This document shows positions 41,356 to 47,113 of a stretch of DNA of 47,113 bases, in pieces. Position 1 is the first letter of the stretch. The number at the start of each line of letters is the position of its first letter. The notes beneath the pieces were generated by a model. That model saw nothing but the letters and a program-made list of their open reading frames with translations. It did not search any database and was not told the origin of the DNA. Source of the DNA: Planctomycetaceae bacterium. GTDB taxonomy: Bacteria; Planctomycetota; SZUA-567. The DNA is taken from contig JAJPXZ010000147.1 of assembly GCA_021205245.1 (NCBI GenBank), positions 1 through 47,113 on the forward strand, read 5' to 3'. The translations under genes and the position numbers were made by a program.

Positions 41356-41383
41356 ATTATAGTACAGCGATAAAGGCTGTCAA
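41356..41383 (-). promoter_or_regulatory. consensus sigma-70 promoter of the lipoprotein gene
   Basis: On the minus strand TTGACA and TATAAT are both perfect and are 16 bases apart. It is the best promoter in the window. Confidence 0.88.
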
Positions 41384-41770
41384 TTGCTTTTGCGTCGGCC
41401 AGTAACCGGGGTCATTGGCTAAGCTTTCGCAATAATAATGGTTTTCCCCCTCCGCTTCAAGCAATTATTTCAAAAAAAAACTGAATTGTTCCGTCGTTGT
41501 TGCCGGAGGTTTAAAACGCGTTCACGCTCTACTATGTCGTCAACTCACACCCTATTTTTACCATTCGAGTAACCCCGCCATGGTAGGACGGTTATAACGA
41601 TGTGAACACGGCCACACCGGGGCCGGGGTATTCACGCGATCGGGCAACGACACTGTTAACCCCCCGATCGCCCTCATCGATCTTTCCGGTGGAGGGTGAG
41701 AGTGAAGTGGTCTTGTTGTAGACATTAGGCCGGCATTGCGTGCGGAAAAGGCATGGAGAGGATACAAGAA
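41384..41770. other. intergenic stretch with one inverted repeat
   Basis: No gene seen. A perfect inverted repeat GCGATCGGG / CCCGATCGC (41636-41644 and 41663-41671, 18-base loop) lies about 100 bases before the acetyltransferase start and could be an operator or leader hairpin. Confidence 0.4.
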
Positions 41771-42292
41771 ATGCGTTTTGACTGCGGCGATGGAATAGGT
41801 ATCCGCCCCTTCGGGCGGGATGACCGGGACGCCCTCGTCCGCCTCGGGAATAATTATAATGTATCGAAATGGCTGGCCAATCTCTTCCCCCATCCCTATA
41901 GGCTGGAGGATGCCGACGCCTGGATCGCCCTGAATATGGGCGATACCTCCCGTTACGACTACGCTATCGATGTGCGGGGCGAGCTGGTCGGCGGCATTGG
42001 ACTCATGCCGATGGCCGATGTCCATGCCGGGACGGCTGAACTCGGCTATTGGCTGGGGGAACCGTACTGGGGGCAGGGGATTATGACCAGGGCGGTCGCC
42101 GCCATGACGACATATGGATTGGACGAACTGCTTTTTGTCCGTCTCCAGGCAGAGGTATTTGCCGATAACCTGGGATCGATGCGGGTGTTGGAGAAAAACG
42201 GCTATGTCCGCGAAGGAGTGCTGCGGAAGCACATCCGGAAAAACGGCGTCATCATGGACTCTGTTCTCTATGCTCGGCATCGGAATCCATAA
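41771..42292 (+). CDS. GNAT-family N-acetyltransferase, RimJ/RimL-like
   Basis: A 173-residue acetyltransferase. The fold starts with IRPFGRDDRDALVRLGNN. Acetyl-CoA binding is marked by ELGYWLGEPYWGQGIMTRAV (about 95-115, the Q-G-x-G/A loop), and NLGSMRVLEKNGYVREGVLR follows as in RimJ/RimL and ribosomal-protein or small-molecule acetyltransferases. I chose ATG 41771, where AGAGG lies nine bases upstream; ATG 41753 adds six residues. It is convergent with the flagellar operon and stands alone. The substrate cannot be told. Confidence 0.88.
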   Translation: MRFDCGDGIGIRPFGRDDRDALVRLGNNYNVSKWLANLFPHPYRLEDADAWIALNMGDTSRYDYAIDVRGELVGGIGLMPMADVHAGTAELGYWLGEPYWGQGIMTRAVAAMTTYGLDELLFVRLQAEVFADNLGSMRVLEKNGYVREGVLRKHIRKNGVIMDSVLYARHRNP

Positions 42293-42304
42293 TACTATAC
42301 GAAG

Positions 42305-42333
42305 CGCGTCACCCCTGCGTACGGGGTGACGCG
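42305..42333. terminator. stem-loop between acetyltransferase and flgN
   Basis: CGCGTCACCCC and GGGGTGACGCG form a perfect 11-bp stem with a seven-base loop. Only two T follow on the plus strand, so termination may be incomplete. The next 90 bases to flgN hold a smaller ACCCC/GGGGT hairpin and a TTTTTT run. Confidence 0.6.
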
Positions 42334-42421
42334 TTGCGTGGCTCCAGGCCACTACGTGTACTGCTCGCAAGGGCTGTTACGGTAAATGGACGACCCCATC
42401 GGGGTGAAATGCTTTTTTCGA

Positions 42422-42940
42422 TTAAATACTCCGGTCAATCATCCCCGGCCCACCGGTCGAGCGTTTGCCGTCCCGCTTGTAGGTGGTGTCTTTGGCTGTC
42501 GCTTCGGCCAGGGTGCGGAGGAACGCGTCGACATGCTCGAGCGATGCCTTGAGGAGTTCGGTGTTGTGCCTGGTCTTGACCTGGCAGGCTTCGAGCACCT
42601 CCTTGAGCGCGCCGCGAACCTCGCTCATGCGCGTCTTTTCCGGCTCGGGCATCAGGGCGATGACGTCGGATAATTTCTCGACCTCCGGTCCGGCGCCAAG
42701 GCCTTCTTTCACCAGCGGCATGACGGCGAGGCGCTTTTCCTCTTCGTCCTCGATGCGGGCCACAAGTTTGCGTTCTTCCAGAACCGATTTCTCCAACGCG
42801 TCCAAATCGCCCACTATAATGGCCTGCTGCTTCGATTCAGCCACGGCCAGCATCTCCTTGTGGACATCCGTCTCGCGCACAAGAATGGCTTCCAACATGC
42901 CTATGGCCCGCTTGAGGGCCGGGTCGGCCTGTTTGTCCAT
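42422..42940 (-). CDS. flgN: FlgN-like flagellar export chaperone
   Basis: A 172-residue, almost entirely helical protein. The pattern of an N-terminal long helix (ALKRAIGMLEAILVRETDVHKEMLAVAESKQQ), the turn at IIVGDLDALEKSVLEERKL and a C-terminal helix with NTELLKASLEHVDAFL matches the FlgN family, which chaperones the hook-filament junction proteins FlgK and FlgL to the export gate. AGAAAGGA precedes the ATG. It is the last gene of the cluster, 17 bases behind the rod-binding protein gene. flgK and flgL are not in the window. Confidence 0.85.
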   Translation of the reverse strand: MDKQADPALKRAIGMLEAILVRETDVHKEMLAVAESKQQAIIVGDLDALEKSVLEERKLVARIEDEEEKRLAVMPLVKEGLGAGPEVEKLSDVIALMPEPEKTRMSEVRGALKEVLEACQVKTRHNTELLKASLEHVDAFLRTLAEATAKDTTYKRDGKRSTGGPGMIDRSI

Positions 42941-42957
42941 GGCTGTCCTTTCTCTAC

Positions 42958-43446
42958 CTACAATATGGCGTCGACCGCCAGTTCCGGTTCGGCCTCCGCC
43001 TCGAGATCCGCCTCGTAGGCTTTGTCGTTCGCATTTGCCGGGCCTATTGCCGAACCCGTCTGGTCCGGTTGTTGCACCCGGTACGATGTCATCATCGACT
43101 CATAAATGAGATCCGTCAACCCAAAGCCGCTGCCTTTGGCCAGGGTCTTGGATTGTTCGGTATCCAGCATCTCCTGGAAAAACTTCTCGCCATTGTCGCC
43201 GTGCATCATCGGGTTTTCCTGCACGGTGGCGCGCATCGACTTCATCACCTGGTCCATAAAGACCGAGACGAAGTCCTCCGCCACCTGGCGGACCTTCTTC
43301 TCCACCTGCTCATCCGTCTGGACGCCTTTGCCCATGCGGATAGCTTCGGTGCGGTTGATTTCTTTTTGGTCGCGCTGGCTCTTCAGGGCCAGCATCGCAC
43401 CGGCACCGGACGAGTCACCGTAGGAGGATGAGTTGATGGCGGACAT
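42958..43446 (-). CDS. flgJ: rod-binding protein, FlgJ N-terminal-domain type
   Basis: A 162-residue protein equivalent to the N-terminal half of enterobacterial FlgJ. The core is AEDFVSVFMDQVMKSMRATV, then FFQEMLDTEQSKTLAKG and GLTDLIYESM (about 55-120). The C-terminal muramidase domain of two-domain FlgJ is absent, as in many other phyla, so peptidoglycan cutting must come from another enzyme. The first 40 residues and the acidic last 35 look disordered. GGGAG precedes the ATG. It lies 12 bases after flgI. Confidence 0.88.
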   Translation of the reverse strand: MSAINSSSYGDSSGAGAMLALKSQRDQKEINRTEAIRMGKGVQTDEQVEKKVRQVAEDFVSVFMDQVMKSMRATVQENPMMHGDNGEKFFQEMLDTEQSKTLAKGSGFGLTDLIYESMMTSYRVQQPDQTGSAIGPANANDKAYEADLEAEAEPELAVDAIL

Positions 43447-43458
43447 GGTCTACTCCCG

Positions 43459-44571
43459 TTACTGGTTAATCAATTCCGCATTAATCGCGCCGGCGGCGCG
43501 CAACTGTTCGAAAATGGTAATCACCTGCTCGGTGGTCAGCCCCATGGCGTTCAGGGTGTCGATTAGCCCCTGCAGGTCGGCGTAGCTGCCCGGCCCGTCG
43601 AGTTCGATCAGGTTGCGGGGCGTGTCGTCCGCCAGGGTGTAGGCGGCCGGTTCCTCCGGCGTCTCTGGCCTGACCGTCACCATCTTGTCCTGCAAACTCA
43701 CGACCGCGTTATTCACCCGGATGTCCCCCGTGACGACGATGGAGTTCCTGGCGCGGTTGACGAGAATCGTGGCCGGGCGGTCGATCGATACCGGCACCTC
43801 GAGGATGCTGGCGATATAGCGGGTGACTTCGTAGCGGTACTGGCTGGGTATCCGCACCAGCACCTGACCGGCGTCCTTGGCAAAGGCGACCGGGGCGGTG
43901 GCGTTCTCCTCGGCGAACATGGCCACGTCGACCAGGTTCGGGTTGAGGGACGGGGTCTGGTTGACGCGGTTGGCGATGGTGTAGGCGTCGGCCCAGTTGG
44001 GGCGGTTCAGGTTGAGGCGGAGAATACCCTCGTTGTTTACCACCTTGCCGAAACGGTAATTATCGATAGTGAGCGCGCCGGAGTTTTGCCCTGCCGGGAT
44101 GGTGCCCCGGGTGAGGATGCCGGCTCCGGTGACCACCTGACCGGTGGCGCGGGCATAGAGGCGTCCGCCGCCGGCGTAGAGGTCGCAGGAAAGGAGCTCG
44201 CCCCCTTCGAGGCTGTTGGCGTCGCCGATGGAGGTGACGCTGCCGGCGACATTTTGCCCGACGCGGGAGAAGGGCGGCAGTTCGGCCTTGACCCGGACGA
44301 TGGCGATGTTGCCGGTGGCGAGGCTGGCGACGTCGAAATCGAAATTGCTGTTGCCCATGTATTTCCGCAGCAGCGTCAGGGCGGCTTCCGAATTGTCGCC
44401 GGTGGCGGCGAGGCCGGTGACGATGCCGATGCCCTCAAGGGGAATCGGCGGCGCGCCTTCAAGCGAGACGAGGTCGCGCACCAGTTCGGCCTTCGCCGTC
44501 CCGGCCAGAAGCAGCAGGCAGCACAGCGGCAGCCACAGCAATCTGATTGTCCTCGTTTTCGTTTGCGCCAT
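43459..44571 (-). CDS. flgI: flagellar P-ring protein FlgI
   Basis: A 370-residue protein that forms the P ring in the peptidoglycan layer. A Sec signal peptide (LLWLPLCCLLLLAGTAKA) is followed by ELVRDLVSLEGAPPIPLEGIGIVTGLAATGD, the conserved FlgI opening. SNFDFDVASLATGNIAIVRVKAELPPF and GTIPAGQNSGAL are further landmarks. Length matches the family. The ATG at 44571 has GAGGA about ten bases upstream; the longer frame back to 44703 crosses the stem-loop that separates it from flgH. The P ring needs a periplasm, supporting a diderm cell. Confidence 0.94.
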   Translation of the reverse strand: MAQTKTRTIRLLWLPLCCLLLLAGTAKAELVRDLVSLEGAPPIPLEGIGIVTGLAATGDNSEAALTLLRKYMGNSNFDFDVASLATGNIAIVRVKAELPPFSRVGQNVAGSVTSIGDANSLEGGELLSCDLYAGGGRLYARATGQVVTGAGILTRGTIPAGQNSGALTIDNYRFGKVVNNEGILRLNLNRPNWADAYTIANRVNQTPSLNPNLVDVAMFAEENATAPVAFAKDAGQVLVRIPSQYRYEVTRYIASILEVPVSIDRPATILVNRARNSIVVTGDIRVNNAVVSLQDKMVTVRPETPEEPAAYTLADDTPRNLIELDGPGSYADLQGLIDTLNAMGLTTEQVITIFEQLRAAGAINAELINQ

Positions 44572-44652
44572 TGTTACTGTTCCTCGCAGAGTCCTTATAC
44601 TTGTTATCGGACCAAAGGCGTTGCGCCCTGTACGAAAAATCAACAAATTCCG

Positions 44653-44692
44653 AAAAACCTCTTCCCCGCCGGAACCGACGGCTCCGGCGGGG
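44653..44692 (-). terminator. stem-loop between flgH and flgI, possible attenuator
   Basis: CCCCGCCGGA and TCCGGCGGGG form a perfect 10-bp stem with a nine-base loop. Six bases separate it from a run of five T, so termination would be inefficient. It could reduce P-ring relative to L-ring message or protect the mRNA end. Confidence 0.55.
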
Positions 44693-44706
44693 TCCGCCGT
44701 CATACC

Positions 44707-45480
44707 TTAAAACGGCGTCAGGAAATCGTATGCTTTTGCCCACCAGCCTCGTTTGTCCATGCGCGTCATCGGACCCTTGCCGTTGTAGTCGACAGACATG
44801 TCCATCAGGTACTCGGCGTTGACGGCGCTGTTGGAGTCCATGTGGTCGGGATTGACAATGCCGGTGACGGTGACGGTCTGCTGCTCTCCGTTGACGTTGA
44901 CGCGCTTGCGGGCCTGGACGACCAGGTAGCCGTTTGTGAGGACGGCCAGCACCTCGCCCGTGAGGGTGGTGGTGAAGGTCTGGGCGCGCTCGATGGTGGA
45001 ATCGGACTCGTGGGCGCGGGATGAGTTCCAGGCGAAGGTCGGGGTATTGCCGCCCGCCGCCTGGCCGTGTTGCCGTGTTCCCAGGCCGCCCGAAAGGCTG
45101 GGGGTCAGCCAGTTCGTCAGGGTCATATTATTGGTCGAATCGCGGGAAAGGTCGTTCGAGCTGGTAATTTCGCTCGAGGTGTCTTCGTCGACGATGATGG
45201 TGACGCTGTCGTGGACGCGCGAGGCTTTTTGCCTGAAGTAAACCGGCTTGTCGCCCTGAATCTCCCGCTGCATGGCATAGGCGAGATCCGCGTCGTCGGA
45301 CGAGGTGACGTCGAAGAGATGATCGTATTCCGCGTCGTCCCGGTAGGGCGAATAGTAATCGCCCGACATCGCCCGCACGGCGGCCAGCATGAAAAAGAAG
45401 AGTGAGCCTGCCGCCAGCAGGACGCAGCGTTTGACGAGTTCGCGCTCGCGCGCGCTCATACCGCCTGGTTTTCCGCGCAT
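44707..45480 (-). CDS. flgH: flagellar L-ring protein FlgH, without lipobox
   Basis: A 257-residue L-ring protein. The conserved stretches are VHDSVTIIVDEDTSSEI, LTNWLTPSLSGGLG, FTTTLTGEVLAVLTNGYLVVQARKRVNVNGEQQTVTVTGIVNPDHM and the C-terminal YNGKGPM. The N-terminus has a hydrophobic signal segment (VLLAAGSLFFFMLAAVRA), but no cysteine at its cleavage point; Cys18 is before the hydrophobic core. Typical FlgH is a lipoprotein, so this one probably lacks lipid anchoring. GGAGAAAGG precedes the ATG at 45480. It stands between flgA and flgI. Confidence 0.92.
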   Translation of the reverse strand: MRGKPGGMSARERELVKRCVLLAAGSLFFFMLAAVRAMSGDYYSPYRDDAEYDHLFDVTSSDDADLAYAMQREIQGDKPVYFRQKASRVHDSVTIIVDEDTSSEITSSNDLSRDSTNNMTLTNWLTPSLSGGLGTRQHGQAAGGNTPTFAWNSSRAHESDSTIERAQTFTTTLTGEVLAVLTNGYLVVQARKRVNVNGEQQTVTVTGIVNPDHMDSNSAVNAEYLMDMSVDYNGKGPMTRMDKRGWWAKAYDFLTPF

Positions 45481-45522
45481 GGGTGCCTTTCTCCACAATA
45501 CATCCGAAGTGTGTTCAATTCG

Positions 45523-46698
45523 TTATTTCTTTGGATCCTTCTTCAGCACCACCGCCACCGTATTGGGGCCGGTGATGCGGGCGTAGAACTTGGTCCGGTT
45601 GGACGAATCCTCCACCGTAATGATGTCGTCGATGCTGCCTTCGCCCAGGGCTTTCCCTTTCGAGAGGATTTCCCAGCCCTTGCCTTCGTTCTTGACGATG
45701 ACCATGTGGCCGCGTTTGACCGCCGCGCCCATGACCGCGTCCTGGGCGAGAATGACTTCGCCGGGACGGAACGATTTCTGCACCTCGAGGCCTATCGCCT
45801 TGGCCCGGTTGGGCGGGAGATACATCTTGCCCGATTCCATCTTCACCCGGGTGACGGCGACGTCCCGCTTGTCCAGCACCTCGCCTTTCATGACCGTACG
45901 GGCGGCGACCAGGGACAAACCGTAGACCTGGGTGTCGGCCGACACGGTGACGGTGCGCGGCTCCGACTGGGCTGTGTCCTTGACGACGAGACGCATAAGC
46001 GCCTTGCCGGGAATCCGGGCCTCGACCGCTTCGGCCACGCGCACTTCGTAGGCCGAGTAGGGGATATCGTTATCGGCGGCGAGAACCTTTGACTCGATCT
46101 CGATGTCTGGCCGCTTCGCCTCCCGGTACTGGTCGGCGATATAGCTTGAGATGGCGAGGCCGACACGCGTTCTCGCCTCGGGAGCGAGCAGGTCGCGCCG
46201 AAGCGACGACTGGGATTGCTCGCGCGGTTCATTCACGCCCTGGGCCGGACGCACCCGCAGCTCGGGCGAGCGGGCGCCTGGCGCGGTGACCGCCGCCGCT
46301 GCCGGTAAACCTGATTGCCGGGGCAGGGGGAGAAGCTCCTGCTGGGGGCTTCCGGCATAGTATTGCGGCGAACTCGCGCCATCACCGAAGACGCGGACGA
46401 CGTCGTTTCCCGTAAAGGTGATGTCTGTCTCCAGCCCCATTTCGTAGAGGCGGCTTTCGACATCCCAGCGGGAGAACTCGTGCGTTTCGCCCCGTGCCGG
46501 GGCAGGGCCGAGGATGGTCATGGCGACTTCGCGGGCCGCGTCGCCGTCGCCGTCGACGCGGGCGATGTCGCAGACGCGGATATATCTTCCGGAAGATTGC
46601 GCTTCCCGGCGGATTATAACGACGACCTCCGCCCGCGCCGTGGGCGCGAGCAAGATGAGGAGGAGCAAGGGGATGACCAGTTTACCGCGCATTGCCAT
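45523..46698 (-). CDS. flgA: flagella basal body P-ring formation protein FlgA
   Basis: A 391-residue FlgA, the periplasmic chaperone for P-ring assembly. A signal peptide (LVIPLLLLILLAPTARA) is followed by about 200 residues of low similarity that include a Gln/Pro/Ala-rich linker (145-205). The last 140 residues carry the SAF/FlgA domain (VYGLSLVAARTVMKGEVLDK, PNRAKAIGLEVQKSFRPGEVI, GHMVIVKNEGKGWEI, ALGEGSIDD). It is longer than the usual 220-350 residues. Start at ATG 46698 with AGGGAG upstream; ATG 46692 is equally usable. flgF and flgG, which often precede flgA, are not identifiable at the window edge. Confidence 0.92.
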   Translation of the reverse strand: MAMRGKLVIPLLLLILLAPTARAEVVVIIRREAQSSGRYIRVCDIARVDGDGDAAREVAMTILGPAPARGETHEFSRWDVESRLYEMGLETDITFTGNDVVRVFGDGASSPQYYAGSPQQELLPLPRQSGLPAAAAVTAPGARSPELRVRPAQGVNEPREQSQSSLRRDLLAPEARTRVGLAISSYIADQYREAKRPDIEIESKVLAADNDIPYSAYEVRVAEAVEARIPGKALMRLVVKDTAQSEPRTVTVSADTQVYGLSLVAARTVMKGEVLDKRDVAVTRVKMESGKMYLPPNRAKAIGLEVQKSFRPGEVILAQDAVMGAAVKRGHMVIVKNEGKGWEILSKGKALGEGSIDDIITVEDSSNRTKFYARITGPNTVAVVLKKDPKK

Positions 46699-46762
46699 GT
46701 GTCTCCCTGCCGGTCTCGGGTGCAATCCGGCTGCCAACGCTCCCCGGATACACGGGGGGCTG

Positions 46763-47113
46763 TTAGTTTTTATCGGCCGATACCGGGTCGAGGGTGCAGG
46801 GAAAATTGTGGTGTTGTGGATTGGGCGAGACAAAATACAGGGTGCCGGGCGGCATTGTGGGGCCTTTGTCGCTGATTCGGTTGTCAATGAGCTTGGGGCG
46901 GGTCGGGCCGGAACACATACCGGAGTAACCCACCATTGGGGTGACGGCCACCGCCTCGGGTGCACGTCTGCGTGGCCGTCCTTCCCCGCGGGCCGTCAAC
47001 CGCCGGGGCGGTCCGGTGGTCGCGGCGGCGAGTGTTGGTATGAGGAAACGACGCCGTCTTGGCGGCGGGTGCGGGTTGGACAACGGTTGCCGCGTCCAGG
47101 TCCAGCCACGGAC
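46763..47113 (-). CDS. possible C-terminal part of an unknown protein, runs off the right edge
   Basis: A minus-strand frame open from the window edge to a TAA at 46763. The first part is Pro/Arg-rich and may not be translated. The last 55 codons (MVGYSGMCSGPTRP, then MPPGTLYFVSPNPQHHNFPC) show codon choice more like a gene. It ends 65 bases before flgA on the same strand. It does not resemble FlgG or another rod protein. Both a real gene end and a chance frame are possible. Confidence 0.3.
   Translation of the reverse strand, partial: VRGWTWTRQPLSNPHPPPRRRRFLIPTLAAATTGPPRRLTARGEGRPRRRAPEAVAVTPMVGYSGMCSGPTRPKLIDNRISDKGPTMPPGTLYFVSPNPQHHNFPCTLDPVSADKN

Noticed and set aside
1-47113. CRISPR array, insertion sequence, prophage or rRNA operon
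   Set aside because: No regularly spaced direct repeats, transposase or phage genes, or rRNA-like stretches were seen on either strand.

Overview
The window is GC-rich, densely coded bacterial DNA. It carries P-ring and L-ring flagellar genes (flgI, flgH), an outer-membrane-type small lipoprotein and type II fatty acid synthesis genes, so the source is a flagellated, diderm (Gram-negative) heterotroph. Start codons are ATG, GTG and TTG, most genes have clear GGAG-type ribosome binding sites, and both tRNA genes encode their CCA ends. I cannot assign a phylum. The gene order flgA-flgH-flgI-flgJ(rod domain)-flgN, the GLSLGE form of FabD and the lone HPr fit several deep-branching Gram-negative groups (Planctomycetota-like or deltaproteobacterial lineages among others). 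I see no insertion sequence, prophage, CRISPR array or rRNA.

Layout. 1-3657: 3' part of an SNF2-type helicase. 3669-5218 (minus): HPr, tRNA-Leu(UAA), RluD-type pseudouridine synthase. 5320-9438 (plus): metallophosphoesterase, a small protein coupled to an HDOD protein, and a cytoplasmic histidine kinase behind a structured leader. 9523-13454 (plus): a B12-binding radical SAM protein with a helical tail, a radical SAM/SPASM protein, and a zinc-ribbon membrane protein with its own promoter. 13467-17608 (minus): sugar-acid operon (IlvD/Edd-family dehydratase, GntP permease, FCD-type GntR regulator) with a palindromic operator directly at its promoter. 17854-23781 (minus): a polyol/sugar operon (RpiR regulator, periplasmic binding protein, ABC ATPase, permease, erythritol/L-threitol-type dehydrogenase). 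23782-24700: AT-rich spacer with tRNA-Cys(GCA). 24624-29770 (plus): a second GntR regulator, a SAF-domain oxidoreductase and a complete DctP-DctQ-DctM TRAP transporter.

29862-37779 (plus) is housekeeping: CPBP protease, fabH, metW-like methyltransferase, nucleoside deoxyribosyltransferase-like protein, prfB (no programmed frameshift), glyA, a GIY-YIG protein and serA. Between the last two lies a 182-nt rod-like inverted-repeat element. 37860-38546 is an orphan protein. 38672-40549 (minus) is fabD-fabG with a palindromic element between them. 41048-41383 (minus) is a 57-residue Cys-rich lipoprotein gene with a consensus promoter, a hairpin-bearing leader and a strong terminator. 41771-42333 is a GNAT acetyltransferase. 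42422-46698 (minus) is the flagellar cluster flgA-flgH-flgI-flgJ-flgN, and a partial reading frame runs off the right edge.

Three catabolic modules (sugar acid, polyol, TRAP substrate) each have their own transporter, oxidising or dehydrating enzyme and local regulator, which suggests a scavenger of plant- or gut-type carbohydrates. The items most worth following up are the rod-like element upstream of serA, the highly expressed Cys-rich lipoprotein, the radical SAM pair, the kinase leader RNA, and the substrate of the TRAP/SAF-oxidoreductase operon.
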